This document shows positions 1-9,039 of a stretch of DNA of 64,000 nucleotides, piece by piece; the first letter of the stretch is position 1; each line of letters starts with the position of its first letter. Under the pieces are notes generated by a model. The model made no database searches, was not told the origin of the DNA, and was given only the letters and a program-made list of their open reading frames with translations. Both the position numbers and the translations under genes were made by a program. The stretch spans positions 310,001 through 374,000 of the forward strand of contig NZ_JAJOZU010000002.1 of NCBI RefSeq assembly GCF_022419205.1, written 5' to 3'. This stretch comes from Thermomonas alba. Its GTDB lineage: Bacteria > Pseudomonadota > Gammaproteobacteria > Xanthomonadales > Xanthomonadaceae.

Positions 1-1
1 G

Positions 2-1438
2 CGCTATGCCTTCATGGTGGTGCTCTCCTGCGGCATCGCCACCCTGGGGCTGCTGCAGAATTCGGCCGCCGTGATCATCGGCGCGATGCTGATTTCGCCG
101 CTGATGGGGCCGATCATCAACCTCGGCATGGGCCTGGCGACCTTCGACCTGCGCACGGTGCGGGAATCGCTGGTTTCGCTGGGTGCCGGGATCGCGCTGG
201 CGCTGGCGATCGCCATGGCCATCGTCTGGCTGTCGCCGCTGCAGGAGGCCACCTCCGAGATCCTGGCGCGCACGCGGCCCACGCTGTTCGATCTGCTGGT
301 CGCGATCCTGTCCGGCCTGGCCGGCGCCTATGCCACGGTGACCCGCAAGGGCGAGACCATCGTCGGGGTGGCGATCGCCACCGCGTTGATGCCGCCGCTG
401 GCGGTCGTCGGGTTCGGGGTGGCGGTTGCCAACTGGGCCATTGCCGGCGGGGCGGCGTTCCTGTTCATGACCAACCTGCTGGCGATCGCGCTGTCGGTCA
501 CCATCATCGCCCGCTGGTACGGGTTCGGCGGGGCGGACAGCCCCAAGCAGACCGCGTGGCAGGCGATGTTGATCGTCTCCACGTTCCTGCTGCTGTCGAT
601 TCCCCTGGGCCTCGCCCTGCAGCGGATTGCCCGCCAGTCGCGCACGGAGCTGGCGGTGCGCGCCACGCTGGAGGCCGAAGCGGCCCGGGTCCACGGCCGC
701 GTGTCGACTCTGCGCGTGGATGCCAGCAACCAGCGAGTGCTGGTGGACGTGGTGCTGATGCTGCCCTCCCACGTCGCCCGCCTGGAAGCCGTGCTGGAAA
801 CCCGCCTGCAGCGCGCGGTCGGGCATCCGGTGGATGTGAGCCTGCGCGAGATCGTGACCGCCGACGATGCCGCCATCGCCCGCCAGCAGAGCACGCTGGC
901 CGAACTGCGCCGTAGCGTGCTGGCGCTGGAAGACCGCGAACAGACGCGCGCCAGCCAGCAGCAGGCGCAGGCGGATGCGCGCGCGCGCATGCTGGCTGCG
1001 GTGGCCGCGCAACTCGGGCGCCTGCAGCGCAGCGATGACGGCCGCGGCTGGGTACTGCGGTTGGCGCCGGAAAACCGCATTCCGCTAGCGCGGGCGCGGC
1101 AGATCGAGCGCGAGCTCAATGCCGCCGCCGCACCTGGCACACTGCAGGTGATTCCTGCCCTGCAGACGCTGCCGGCGATCCTGCCGGGCGACGTCAGCCT
1201 CGACGCTCCGGAGGCAGATGCCTCCCTGCAGGCCCAGCTGGACGCCCAGGCCTGGGCGCTGCAGCGCTGGCACAGTGGGGCGGTGGACGTGCTGCTGGCC
1301 ACGCGCAGCAACGCCCAGGCGCATGCGTGGGAACAGGCGGTACGCGCTACCCTGGCCACCCACCAGCTGCCGCTGGGACGCGTGCAATGGCGGCGCGAGG
1401 CGCCCGCGCGGGTGCAACTGATGCCCGCCAGCGAGTGA
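2..1438 (+). CDS. DUF389 family membrane protein (5' truncated)
   Basis: The reading frame is open from the window edge, so the N-terminus lies outside; the first ATG in frame is at 14. The first ~170 residues are strongly hydrophobic and carry the glycine- and proline-rich IGAMLISPLMGPI-type segment typical of DUF389/TIGR00341 hydrophobic-domain proteins, with about five predicted membrane segments. The remaining ~290 residues are soluble, rich in Ala/Arg/Gln and partly coiled-coil-like (QQQAQADARAR). The family has no established substrate. A GC-rich hairpin follows the stop and the next gene has its own promoter, so this looks like the end of a transcription unit. Family assignment is good, function unknown. 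Confidence 0.85.
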   Translation, partial: RYAFMVVLSCGIATLGLLQNSAAVIIGAMLISPLMGPIINLGMGLATFDLRTVRESLVSLGAGIALALAIAMAIVWLSPLQEATSEILARTRPTLFDLLVAILSGLAGAYATVTRKGETIVGVAIATALMPPLAVVGFGVAVANWAIAGGAAFLFMTNLLAIALSVTIIARWYGFGGADSPKQTAWQAMLIVSTFLLLSIPLGLALQRIARQSRTELAVRATLEAEAARVHGRVSTLRVDASNQRVLVDVVLMLPSHVARLEAVLETRLQRAVGHPVDVSLREIVTADDAAIARQQSTLAELRRSVLALEDREQTRASQQQAQADARARMLAAVAAQLGRLQRSDDGRGWVLRLAPENRIPLARARQIERELNAAAAPGTLQVIPALQTLPAILPGDVSLDAPEADASLQAQLDAQAWALQRWHSGAVDVLLATRSNAQAHAWEQAVRATLATHQLPLGRVQWRREAPARVQLMPASE

Positions 1439-1442
1439 GTGC

Positions 1443-1465
1443 GGCGCGCGCCCGAGGCGCGCGCC
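1443..1465 (+). terminator. GC-rich hairpin after DUF389 gene
   Basis: Two 10-base arms (GGCGCGCGCC, itself palindromic) flank a CGA loop four bases after the stop codon. There is no T-tract, so it may stall or stabilise RNA rather than act as a classical intrinsic terminator. Confidence 0.4.
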
Positions 1466-1487
1466 CGAATCGCACAGGCGCGCCTGC

Positions 1488-1493
1488 TACAAT
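1488..1493 (+). promoter_or_regulatory. -10 element for the Mn-riboswitch transcript
   Basis: TACAAT sits about 7 bases upstream of the first conserved base of the riboswitch, the place expected for a start at ~1500. No good -35 hexamer is visible 16-18 bases upstream. The same TACAAT element recurs at other starts in the window (tatD, hrpB). Confidence 0.5.
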
Positions 1494-1499
1494 GCGCCC

Positions 1500-1612
1500 C
1501 GTCATTGGGGAGTAGCCTCCCATCCTCCGGAAGGGGCTTGCGTCAACACACTCGGCCGGCCGGCCGTGGCGCAAGCAGGCTCACGTGCCTGGCCAGACCT
1601 TTGACCACAGCG
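1500..1612 (+). promoter_or_regulatory. yybP-ykoY (manganese) riboswitch
   Basis: The conserved yybP-ykoY blocks appear in order: GGGGAGTAG at 1507, GTCAACA with ACTC at about 1542-1552, and the closing GCCTGGCCAGACCTTTG at about 1587-1603. The class binds Mn2+ and usually turns on Mn-efflux genes. It lies 60-170 bases upstream of a GDT1/UPF0016 gene, a family implicated in Mn export, so aptamer and gene support each other. The mechanism (transcription or translation) is not decided from sequence; no clear terminator precedes the gene. Confidence 0.92.
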
Positions 1613-1674
1613 CCTCCATCCGTGGCCGGGGATGCGCCGTGGTCATTCGTCTGCGGTCCGGCCCGGGAGTACCG

Positions 1675-2253
1675 ATGGAATCTCTGCTCGTCCCCACCGC
1701 CGTGGTCGCCCTGGCCGAGATTGGCGACAAGACCCAGCTGCTCGCCTTCCTGCTCGCCGCGCGCTTCAAGAAGCCGCTGCCGATCGTGCTCGGCATCCTC
1801 GCGGCGACCCTGGTCAACCACGGCCTGGCCGGCGCGCTCGGCGCCTGGATCACCCACGCGCTCGACCCGGCGGCGCTGCGCTGGGTGCTGGGCCTGTCGT
1901 TCCTGGCGATGGCGGCGTGGACCCTGGTGCCGGACAAGATCGAGGAAGAGGAGACCCGGATCGCCGGCCGCCTCGGCGTGTTCGGCGCCACCCTGGTGAC
2001 GTTCTTCCTCGCGGAAATGGGCGACAAGACCCAGGTCGCCACGGTCGCGATGGCCGCGCACTACGCCTCGCCGCTGCTGGTGGTGGTCGGCACCACGGCC
2101 GGCATGCTGATCGCGGACGTGCCCGCGGTGTTCCTCGGCGACAAGCTGGCCGATCGCATCCCGATGCGCCTGGTGCACGCGGTGGCCGCCGCGCTGTTTG
2201 CCCTGCTCGGCATCGCCACCCTGCTCGGGGCGGGCGCGCGCCTCGGGTTCTAG
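1675..2253 (+). CDS. GDT1/TMEM165 (UPF0016) family cation exporter, probably Mn2+
   Basis: This 192-residue, all-membrane protein has two homologous halves, each with the family signature E-x-G-D-K-T: EIGDKTQ near residue 15 and EMGDKTQ near residue 115. About six transmembrane helices are predicted. UPF0016 proteins export Mn2+ (MneA in Vibrio) or exchange Mn/Ca in eukaryotes. The ATG at 1675 is chosen because it puts the first signature helix near the N-terminus and follows a GGGAG sequence; the frame stays open upstream to 1585 but that stretch is riboswitch. The Mn riboswitch immediately upstream supports Mn2+ as the substrate (inference). Confidence 0.9.
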   Translation: MESLLVPTAVVALAEIGDKTQLLAFLLAARFKKPLPIVLGILAATLVNHGLAGALGAWITHALDPAALRWVLGLSFLAMAAWTLVPDKIEEEETRIAGRLGVFGATLVTFFLAEMGDKTQVATVAMAAHYASPLLVVVGTTAGMLIADVPAVFLGDKLADRIPMRLVHAVAAALFALLGIATLLGAGARLGF

Positions 2254-2316
2254 CCCTGCCGCGCAGCGGCTGCGGTAGGCGACAATGGCGGCCCCGTTCC
2301 GCTCGAAATCCTGCCC

Positions 2317-3360
2317 ATGACACACACCCAGATCTCGCTGACCCGTTTTTTGATCGAAGCCGAACGCGACGGCCACATCAACGCCGATCTGCGCCTGCTG
2401 GTGGAAGTGGTGGCGCGCGCCTGCAAGCGCATCTCGATCGCGGTGGGCAAGGGCGCGCTGGGCGGGGTGCTGGGCGACGCCGGCGAAGGCGGGCAGGCCA
2501 GCATCAACGTGCAAGGCGAGGCGCAGAAGAAGCTGGACGTGCTCTCCAACGAAATCCTGCTGGAAGCCAACGCCTGGGGAGGCCACCTGGCCGGGCTGGC
2601 CTCGGAGGAGATGACCACGTCGCTGCCGATTCCCGAGACATATCCGCGCGGCCGCTACCTGCTGCTGTTCGATCCGCTGGACGGCAGCTCCAACATCGAC
2701 GTGAACGTCTCGGTGGGCACCATCTTCTCGGTGCTGCGCTGCCCGCAAGGGGTCGCAGCCCCGGAGGATCAGCATTTCCTGCAGCCCGGCAGCGCGCAGG
2801 TGGCCGCCGGCTACTGCATCTACGGCCCCAGCACCATGCTGGTGTTGACCGTGGGCCACGGCACGCATGCCTTCACCCTGGACCGCGAGGTGGGCAGCTT
2901 CATCCTCACCACCCGCGGCATGCGCATCCCGGAGGAGACCCGCGAGTTCGCGGTCAACATGTCCAACCAGCGCTTCTGGGAAGCGCCGATGCAGCAGTAC
3001 ATCGGCGACCTGCTGCTGGGCAAGGACGGGCCGCGCGGCAAGGACTTCAACATGCGCTGGGTGGCCAGCATGGTCGCGGACGTGCACCGCATCCTCACCC
3101 GCGGCGGCATCTTCAGCTATCCGCTCGACAGCAAATGCGCGCCCAAGGGCGGCAAGCTGCGGCTGATGTATGAAGCCAACCCGATGGCGTTCCTGGTCGA
3201 ACAGGCCGGCGGCGCGGCCAGCACCGGCCGGATGCGCATGCTGGACGTGGTGCCGTCCAGCCTGCATCAGCGGGTGCCGGTCTTCCTCGGCTCGCGCGCG
3301 GAGGTGGCGATCGCTGAGGACTATCACCGCCGCCACGACGCCATCCGCGCGCCGGCCTGA
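2317..3360 (+). CDS. fbp: Class 1 fructose-1,6-bisphosphatase
   Basis: Hydrolyses fructose-1,6-bisphosphate to fructose-6-phosphate in gluconeogenesis, in the cytoplasm. The 347-residue product has the metal-binding and catalytic signature of class 1 enzymes, [11 protein letters not shown] at about residues 124-134, and the C-terminal [10 protein letters not shown] block near residue 292. Length fits the proteobacterial family (330-350). The start has a GACAAT -10-like element at 2281. It is separated by 63 bp from the exporter upstream and is probably its own unit. Confidence 0.97.
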   Translation: MTHTQISLTRFLIEAERDGHINADLRLLVEVVARACKRISIAVGKGALGGVLGDAGEGGQASINVQGEAQKKLDVLSNEILLEANAWGGHLAGLASEEMTTSLPIPETYPRGRYLLLFDPLDGSSNIDVNVSVGTIFSVLRCPQGVAAPEDQHFLQPGSAQVAAGYCIYGPSTMLVLTVGHGTHAFTLDREVGSFILTTRGMRIPEETREFAVNMSNQRFWEAPMQQYIGDLLLGKDGPRGKDFNMRWVASMVADVHRILTRGGIFSYPLDSKCAPKGGKLRLMYEANPMAFLVEQAGGAASTGRMRMLDVVPSSLHQRVPVFLGSRAEVAIAEDYHRRHDAIRAPA

Positions 3361-3386
3361 GCGCCGGCACGCCGCCGGATTTTCGG

Positions 3387-3392
3387 CACAAT
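3387..3392 (+). promoter_or_regulatory. -10-like element 6 bases before the start codon
   Basis: CACAAT is followed by six bases and the ATG at 3399. The spacing matches the TACAAT-N6-ATG arrangement at tatD and hrpB and would yield a leaderless mRNA. No Shine-Dalgarno sequence is visible. Confidence 0.4.
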
Positions 3393-3398
3393 GCAGGC

Positions 3399-5213
3399 AT
3401 GCACGCGTTGCACTCTTTGTGGCCCCAGATCGCGTTCGGCCTGATCCTGGCGGGCGGGCTGTACCTGTTCATCACCGAGAAGGTGCGGATCGACGTCACC
3501 GCGATGCTGATCCTGCTGGCGCTGGTGGTGACCGGCACCCTGGATGCGAAGCAGGCGCTGTCCGGCTTTGCCAGCGAACCGGCGATCATCGTCGCCGCGG
3601 TGTTCGTGATCTCCGGCGCGCTGGCCGCCACCGGCGTCACCGAGCACATCGGCGCCTGGATCGGACGCGCCAGCGGGCGCTCGGAATGGCGCACGATCGC
3701 GGTGGTGATGCCGATCGTGGCCTTGCTCGCTTCGTTCACCCATCACGTGATGGTCACCGCGATGATGCTGCCGCTGCTGCTCAAGCACGCGCGCGACCGC
3801 CACCTGCCCGCCTCGCGCCTGCTGATGCCGATGTCGCTGGCGGCCTCGCTCGGCACCACCCTGACCCTGGTCAGCGCGCCGGCGTTCCTGCTCGCCAACG
3901 ACCAGCTGCAGCGTGCCGGCGCAGCCGGGCTGGGCATTTTTTCGATCACCCCGATCGGCATCGCGCTGGTGGTGGTCGGCACCCTGTACATGCTGGCGGC
4001 GCGCTGGCTGCTGCCCAAGCGCAGCGGCGAGGGCGGTGAGGACGACTACCTGCGCCTGGGCCGTTTCCGCACCGAGCTGCTGGTGGTGCCCGGCGGGCAG
4101 TGGGCCACTCGCACCCTGGCCGAGATGCAGAAGGCAATCGGCCCCTCCGTGCAGGTGCTGGGCTGGCTGCGCGACGGCGTGATGCGCACCGACCTGACCG
4201 CCAGCAGCCCGCTGCTGGGCGGCGACATCCTGCTGGTGGAAGCCGGCGCGGACGAGCTGATGTCGCTGCATGACGATCCCGGCTTGGATCTCGATGCGAT
4301 CGCCCGCTACGGCCATCAGCTCACCGGCGAGGGCCGCCCGCAGCTGGTGCAAACGGTGGTTGCACCGGGCTCGGCGTTCATCGGCCGCAGCATCCGCGAG
4401 CTGGATTTCTCGCGCCAGTACCATGCGGTGATCGCCGGATTGTGGCGACATGCCGGGCAGGTCGCCGAGCGTCTCTCCGATGCGCGGTTGCGCGAGGGCG
4501 ATTTGCTGGTGCTGTGGGGGCATCCCTCGCGACTGGCCGAGCTCGCCTCCAGCCACGGGTTCCTGCTGCTGGCGCCGTTCGCGGGCGAGGCCAAGCGTCG
4601 CCTGCGCGCGCCGCTGGCGCTGGCGATCCTGGGCGGCACCATCCTGCTCGCCGCCAGCAACCGCCTGCCGGCGCCGCTGGCCTTCCTGCTGGGTGCGGTG
4701 GCGATGGTTGCCACCCGCTGCATCGACATCCAGCAGGCCTACCGCGAGATCGACGCGCGCATTTTCGTGATGATCGCCGGGGTGATCCCGCTCGGCATCG
4801 CGATGGAGCAGACCGGCACCGCCGACCTGCTGGCCGGCGGGCTGGCGCACCTGGTCGCCCACTGGCCGCCGCTGGCGGTGCTACTGGTGATGTTCACCGC
4901 TGCCGCGCTGCTGACCCAACCGATGTCGGACGCGGCGACGGTGGCGCTGCTCGGGCCGGTGGCGATCTCGCTGGCGCAGCTGCTGCACCTGCCGCCGACG
5001 CCGTTCGTGGTGTGCACCGCGATGGGCGCGGTGGTGGCCTTCCTCACCCCGATCGGCCACCACGGCAACCTGCTCATCCTGGGGCCTGGGCAGTACCGCT
5101 TCGCAGACTTCCTGCGCGTAGGCCTGCCGCTGACCGTGCTGCTCGGCCTGGTCAGCGCCTGGATGGCACGCTGGCTGTGGCTGAAAGGGCCACTGCTGCC
5201 GCATTGGGGCTGA
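3399..5213 (+). CDS. SLC13/DASS-type permease with two RCK_C domains
   Basis: A 604-residue inner-membrane protein with an N-terminal bundle (~1-205), two soluble TrkA-C/RCK_C regulatory domains (~215-300 and ~305-390) and a C-terminal bundle (~400-600). This layout is typical of the YfbS-like branch of the SLC13 divalent-anion/Na+ symporters. The second half keeps recognisable motifs (MSDAATVALLGP and FLTPIGHHGNLLILGPG). In the first half the usual Asn-rich re-entrant motif reads SFTHHVMVTAMMLP, lacking the normal asparagines. Substrate (sulfate, dicarboxylate or other) cannot be told. Converges on the radical-SAM gene with a 3-bp gap. Confidence 0.85.
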   Translation: MHALHSLWPQIAFGLILAGGLYLFITEKVRIDVTAMLILLALVVTGTLDAKQALSGFASEPAIIVAAVFVISGALAATGVTEHIGAWIGRASGRSEWRTIAVVMPIVALLASFTHHVMVTAMMLPLLLKHARDRHLPASRLLMPMSLAASLGTTLTLVSAPAFLLANDQLQRAGAAGLGIFSITPIGIALVVVGTLYMLAARWLLPKRSGEGGEDDYLRLGRFRTELLVVPGGQWATRTLAEMQKAIGPSVQVLGWLRDGVMRTDLTASSPLLGGDILLVEAGADELMSLHDDPGLDLDAIARYGHQLTGEGRPQLVQTVVAPGSAFIGRSIRELDFSRQYHAVIAGLWRHAGQVAERLSDARLREGDLLVLWGHPSRLAELASSHGFLLLAPFAGEAKRRLRAPLALAILGGTILLAASNRLPAPLAFLLGAVAMVATRCIDIQQAYREIDARIFVMIAGVIPLGIAMEQTGTADLLAGGLAHLVAHWPPLAVLLVMFTAAALLTQPMSDAATVALLGPVAISLAQLLHLPPTPFVVCTAMGAVVAFLTPIGHHGNLLILGPGQYRFADFLRVGLPLTVLLGLVSAWMARWLWLKGPLLPHWG

Positions 5214-5216
5214 CGC

Positions 5217-6326
5217 TCAAAACAACTCGCCCTGCGGGGAAAGCGGCCGCGGCGGCACGAACAGATCGGTGCGCAGCGGCGGCAAGACCGAATACCCGAG
5301 CCGCGCGCAGGTTTTGGCAAAACGCTGCGCGAGCAGATCCGCCAGCGGCCCGCTGCCGCGCTGACGCAGGCCAAAGCGGGCGTCGTAATCGCGCCCACCG
5401 TGCATCTGTTGCAGCAGATGCATGACACGCTCGGCGCGCTCGGGATAGTGGGCCTGCAGCCACTGCCGCCACAGCACCTTGAGCTCGTGTGGCAGGCGCA
5501 GCAGCACATAGCCGGCGGCCTGCGCTCCCGCCGCATGCGCGGCGATCAGGATGCGCTCCAGGTATTCGTCGGTCAGGGCCGGGATCACCGGCGCCACCAG
5601 CACCCCGACCGGCACCTCGGCTTCGCGCAGCGCCGCAATCAGGCGCAAGCGCGCCTGCGGCGCGGCGGCGCGTGGCTCCAGCCGCGCCGATAGTCGGTTG
5701 TCGAGGGTGGTGATCGAGATATGGACGTGCACCAGGGCTTCGCGCGCAAGCGCCGCCAGTAGGTCGATGTCTCGCCGCAGCGCACTGCCCTTGGTCACGA
5801 TACTCACCGGATGATGCGCATCGCGCAGGACCTCGAGACAGGCGCGGCTGATGCCATAACGGCGCTCGACCGGCTGCCAGCCGTCGGTATTGATGCCCAG
5901 CGCGATCGGCGCGGGCACATAGCCTGGCTTTGCAAGCTCGGCGCGCAGCACCTCGGCGGCATTGGTCTTGGCGAACAGGCGGGTTTCGAAGTCCAAACCC
6001 GGAGACAGGCCGAGATAGGCATGCGAGGGCCGCGCAAAGCAATAGGCGCAACCATGCTCGCAGCCGCGATAGGGATTGACCGACTGCCGCATCGGGATGT
6101 CGGGCGACGCGTTGCGGTTGATCACGCGGCGCGCATGTTCCTCGCGGATTTCCGTGGACAACGAGGACACTGCCGCTTCGTCCATTGGCTGCAGCGACCC
6201 CCAGCCGTCATCCTCGACAGTCCGCGTGCAGACCTCGAAGCGGCCCGGCATGGATGTCTGCGCGCCGCGACCGCGCAGAGGCGCGGACGTGCGCTCAGCG
6301 TCAGCCCTCGGAGATGCTTTTCGCAT
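5217..6326 (-). CDS. PA0069-family radical SAM protein
   Basis: A 369-residue SplB-related (COG1533) radical S-adenosylmethionine protein. The cluster-binding motif C-x3-C-x2-C is at Cys89, Cys93 and Cys96 (CEHGCAYC). The conserved NPYRGCEHGC and SITTLD blocks are also present. Members are annotated as DNA-repair-like because of similarity to spore photoproduct lyase, but the reaction is unknown. The first ~45 residues are poorly conserved-looking and a later start is possible. It is divergent from the cardiolipin synthase gene, sharing a 60-bp intergenic region. Confidence 0.85.
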   Translation of the reverse strand: MRKASPRADAERTSAPLRGRGAQTSMPGRFEVCTRTVEDDGWGSLQPMDEAAVSSLSTEIREEHARRVINRNASPDIPMRQSVNPYRGCEHGCAYCFARPSHAYLGLSPGLDFETRLFAKTNAAEVLRAELAKPGYVPAPIALGINTDGWQPVERRYGISRACLEVLRDAHHPVSIVTKGSALRRDIDLLAALAREALVHVHISITTLDNRLSARLEPRAAAPQARLRLIAALREAEVPVGVLVAPVIPALTDEYLERILIAAHAAGAQAAGYVLLRLPHELKVLWRQWLQAHYPERAERVMHLLQQMHGGRDYDARFGLRQRGSGPLADLLAQRFAKTCARLGYSVLPPLRTDLFVPPRPLSPQGELF

Positions 6327-6388
6327 CCATTCAGCCTACCCTGTGGCATTCGCAGCGTCTGCGACTGATCTCCCGCCGAGGACCTTCG

Positions 6389-7822
6389 ATGCCCGGTTTG
6401 CTGCCTGCCTGGGATGCCTTATGGGCGATCCCGCATATCCGCACCTGGCTGGCTGCCGGCTGGCTGCTGTATCTGCTCTGGCTGGGCGGCTGGATTCTGC
6501 TGCAGAAGCGCGAGCCGGTGGCGACCTTGAGCTGGCTGATCAGCCTGGCTGCGCTGCCGTACCTGGGCTTTGTCATTTATTACTTCTTCGGCCCGCAGAA
6601 AATCGTGCGCCAACGCCGGCGCCGACAGCGCCATCGCGTGCGCCTGCCTACGCCCGAGGCAAGGGACGAAACAGCGGAGCTACAAACGTTGGCCCATGCC
6701 ACCACCGGGCTGGCGCCCAGCACCGCGCGCGCGGTGCAGCTGCTGGTGGACGGCGGCAGCAAGTATCCGGCGCTGCTGGAGGCGATCGCCGCCGCGCGCG
6801 ACCATGTCCACCTCGAGTACTACATCTACCAGCCCGACCGCACCGGCACCGCGCTGCGCGAGGCGCTCACCGAACGCGCACGCGCCGGAGTGAAGGTGCG
6901 CCTGTTGCTGGATGCGGTCGGCTCCAAGCAGGCCTCGCGCCGGTTCTTCGCGCCCTTGCTCGCAGCCGGCGGCGAGCTTGCCTGGTTTCATCCGGTACGC
7001 CCATGGACACTCTGGAAGCGGCCGTGGATGAACCTGCGCACCCACCGCAAGCTCGCCATCATCGATGGCCGGATCGGCTTCATCGGTGGCATCAACATCA
7101 CCGACGAGGAGGACGAGCGCCTGCGCGAGGATGCCTTCCGCGATCTGCACCTGCGGGTGGAAGGCGATATCGTGCGCTCGTTGCAAGAGGTGTTCGTCGA
7201 GGATTGGGCCTATGCGACCGAGCGCGCAGATTTCGTCGGCGCGGTGGCGCGTGCGATGCCGTCGCCGCTGCCCGGGTCGATCCATGCGCAGCTGCTGGCC
7301 TCCGGACCGGACTCGCGCTGGGAACCGATCCACCGCATGTATGTTTCGGCGATCCACGCCGCCACCCGCCGGGTGTGGCTGACCACGCCGTATTTCGTCC
7401 CCGGCGAGGCGGCGATGATGGCGCTGACTTCGGCCGCGCTCGGCGGGCTGGACGTACGGCTGCTGGTACCCAAGAAGAGCGACAGCCGGCTGGTGACCTG
7501 GTGCGTGCGCTCCTATTTCGATGACCTGCTGGCCGCCGGTGTGAAGGTCTATGAGTACGGACCGCGCATGCTGCACAGCAAAGCGCTGCTGGTGGACGAT
7601 CGGCTGGCCATCATCGGCAGCGCCAACTTCGACCATCGCAGCTTCCGCCTGAACTTCGAAGCCTCGCTGCTGTTCGATGATGCGGGCGTGGCCACCATGC
7701 TGGCCGAGCAGATCGAACGCGAGTTCGCATTCGCCCCGCGGGTCCGCGCCGACCGTCCGCAGCCGCTCTGGACGGCCCGCCTGCCGGAAGCGCTGGCGCG
7801 GCTGTTGGCCCCGCTGCTTTGA
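6389..7822 (+). CDS. cls: Cardiolipin synthase
   Basis: Transfers a phosphatidyl group between two phosphatidylglycerols at the inner membrane. The 477-residue protein has two N-terminal membrane helices (~10-60) and two phospholipase-D HxKxxxxD motifs, at His219 (HRKLAIID) and His396 (HSKALLVDD), as in ClsA-type enzymes of about 480 residues. The ATG at 6389 is preferred over the open upstream frame (to 6185), which overlaps the divergent gene; GCCGAGGA just upstream can serve as ribosome-binding site. Confidence 0.95.
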   Translation: MPGLLPAWDALWAIPHIRTWLAAGWLLYLLWLGGWILLQKREPVATLSWLISLAALPYLGFVIYYFFGPQKIVRQRRRRQRHRVRLPTPEARDETAELQTLAHATTGLAPSTARAVQLLVDGGSKYPALLEAIAAARDHVHLEYYIYQPDRTGTALREALTERARAGVKVRLLLDAVGSKQASRRFFAPLLAAGGELAWFHPVRPWTLWKRPWMNLRTHRKLAIIDGRIGFIGGINITDEEDERLREDAFRDLHLRVEGDIVRSLQEVFVEDWAYATERADFVGAVARAMPSPLPGSIHAQLLASGPDSRWEPIHRMYVSAIHAATRRVWLTTPYFVPGEAAMMALTSAALGGLDVRLLVPKKSDSRLVTWCVRSYFDDLLAAGVKVYEYGPRMLHSKALLVDDRLAIIGSANFDHRSFRLNFEASLLFDDAGVATMLAEQIEREFAFAPRVRADRPQPLWTARLPEALARLLAPLL

Positions 7823-7870
7823 ACGGCGCCGGCGCGTACACTCACCGCCAGTCCATTCGCGAGGCGCTCC

Positions 7871-8125
7871 ATGCACTGGCTGTTTCTGCTGCTGGCGTTC
7901 GCCGCCATGGCGTTCGCCTTCCTCACCACTTCGATGGCCGTGCTGTTCGGCTGCCTGTTGATCGCGCTGGTGCTGTTCGTGTTGTGGGTGCTGGGCCTGT
8001 ACCAGGCGCGGGTGGCCGGTAGCGAGCGTGATCTCTCGGCCATGATCGATCCGGCCGAACTACGGCGCTTGCGCGAGCAGGCGCAGGCACGCCGTGATGA
8101 CGAAAGTGCAGGCCGCACGCCATGA
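7871..8125 (+). CDS. Small two-helix membrane protein preceding pdxJ
   Basis: An 84-residue protein with two hydrophobic segments (~3-24 and ~26-46) and a charged, Arg/Glu-rich C-terminal tail. Its stop overlaps the pdxJ start by 4 nt (ATGA), so the two are translationally coupled. TACACT at 7837 could be the -10 of the pair. No family was recognised; the coupling suggests co-expression but not a shared pathway. Confidence 0.75.
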   Translation: MHWLFLLLAFAAMAFAFLTTSMAVLFGCLLIALVLFVLWVLGLYQARVAGSERDLSAMIDPAELRRLREQAQARRDDESAGRTP

Positions 8126-8877
8126 CCGCACTCAGCGTCAATCTCAACAAGGTCGCGGTGTTGCGCAACTCCCGCGGCGGCCATGAACCGGACGTTGTGC
8201 GCGCTGGTCGCACCTGTCTGGACGCCGGCGCCGACGGCTTGACCGTGCATCCGCGTCCGGATGCGCGGCATATTCGGACCGATGACGTCGAGGCGCTCGG
8301 CGCGCTGTGCCGGCAGCGCGGGATGGAGTTCAACATCGAGGGCAATCCGTTCGCGCCACCGCGTCCCGGGTATCCGGGATTACTGGCGCTGTGCTCGGCG
8401 GTGCGTCCAGCGCAGGTGACCCTGGTGCCGGACAGCGACGGCCAGCTCACCTCCGACCACGGCTTCGACTTCGCCCGCGACGGCGCCGCCCTGCGCCCCT
8501 TGATCGAAGCCTTCAAGCGACTTGGCTGCCGGGTCAGCGTCTTCGTGGATGTCGGCGACCCGGCGGTGGCGCAGGCTGCCGCCTGTGGCGCCGACCGGGT
8601 GGAGCTCTACACCGGCCCGTATGCGCAGGCCTTCGCCTCCGGCTCGCCGGAAGCGGCCTTGGCGGCCGCCGCGCAAACGGCGCGCCTGGCGCAGGCGGCG
8701 GGCTTGGGCGTCAATGCGGGACACGACCTCAACCAGGCGAATCTGCCTGCGTTCCTCGATGCGGTGCCGGGCGTACTGGAAGTCTCGATCGGCCACGCGC
8801 TGATCGGCGATGCGCTGTATGCCGGCCTGGAGGCCACCGTCCGCGCTTATTGCGCCATCGCGCATGCCAAGCGCTGA
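8122..8877 (+). CDS. pdxJ: Pyridoxine 5'-phosphate synthase
   Basis: Condenses 3-amino-2-oxopropyl phosphate with 1-deoxy-D-xylulose-5-phosphate to pyridoxine phosphate, the last ring-forming step of DXP-dependent vitamin B6 synthesis. The 251-residue TIM-barrel protein starts with the family hallmark [17 protein letters not shown] and contains the TVHPRPD and EFNIEGNP active-site blocks and GHDLNQANL near residue 200. It sits next to the exbD/tonB cluster, an arrangement seen in Xanthomonas. A bidirectional hairpin follows. Confidence 0.97.
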   Translation: MTALSVNLNKVAVLRNSRGGHEPDVVRAGRTCLDAGADGLTVHPRPDARHIRTDDVEALGALCRQRGMEFNIEGNPFAPPRPGYPGLLALCSAVRPAQVTLVPDSDGQLTSDHGFDFARDGAALRPLIEAFKRLGCRVSVFVDVGDPAVAQAAACGADRVELYTGPYAQAFASGSPEAALAAAAQTARLAQAAGLGVNAGHDLNQANLPAFLDAVPGVLEVSIGHALIGDALYAGLEATVRAYCAIAHAKR

Positions 8878-8973
8878 CGGTTCGCCACATGGGGCCGTCA
8901 GCGAGCCGCCAGCGGCCGTAAGCTGCGCCGCCCTTCCCGGCATCGCAGCCCACAAAATCTCGTGCGAAAAAAG

Positions 8974-8995
8974 AACGCCGCCCGCAGGCGGCGTT
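8974..8995 (-). terminator. Intrinsic terminator between convergent pdxJ and exbD
   Basis: A perfect 9-bp stem (AACGCCGCC/GGCGGCGTT) with a CGCA loop. Reading leftward it is followed by CTTTTTT, a good terminator for the tonB-exbB-exbD operon; reading rightward only TTTC follows, so it is weaker for pdxJ. Confidence 0.8.
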
Positions 8996-9039
8996 TCGTC
9001 ATCCACGACGCGCTCCGTAAAACCGGAGCAGGAATAGGT

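Noticed and set aside
1543-3336. 597-codon minus-strand ORF over the GDT1 and fbp genes
   Set aside because: Both underlying genes are clear family members on the plus strand; the ORF has antisense composition and no domain.
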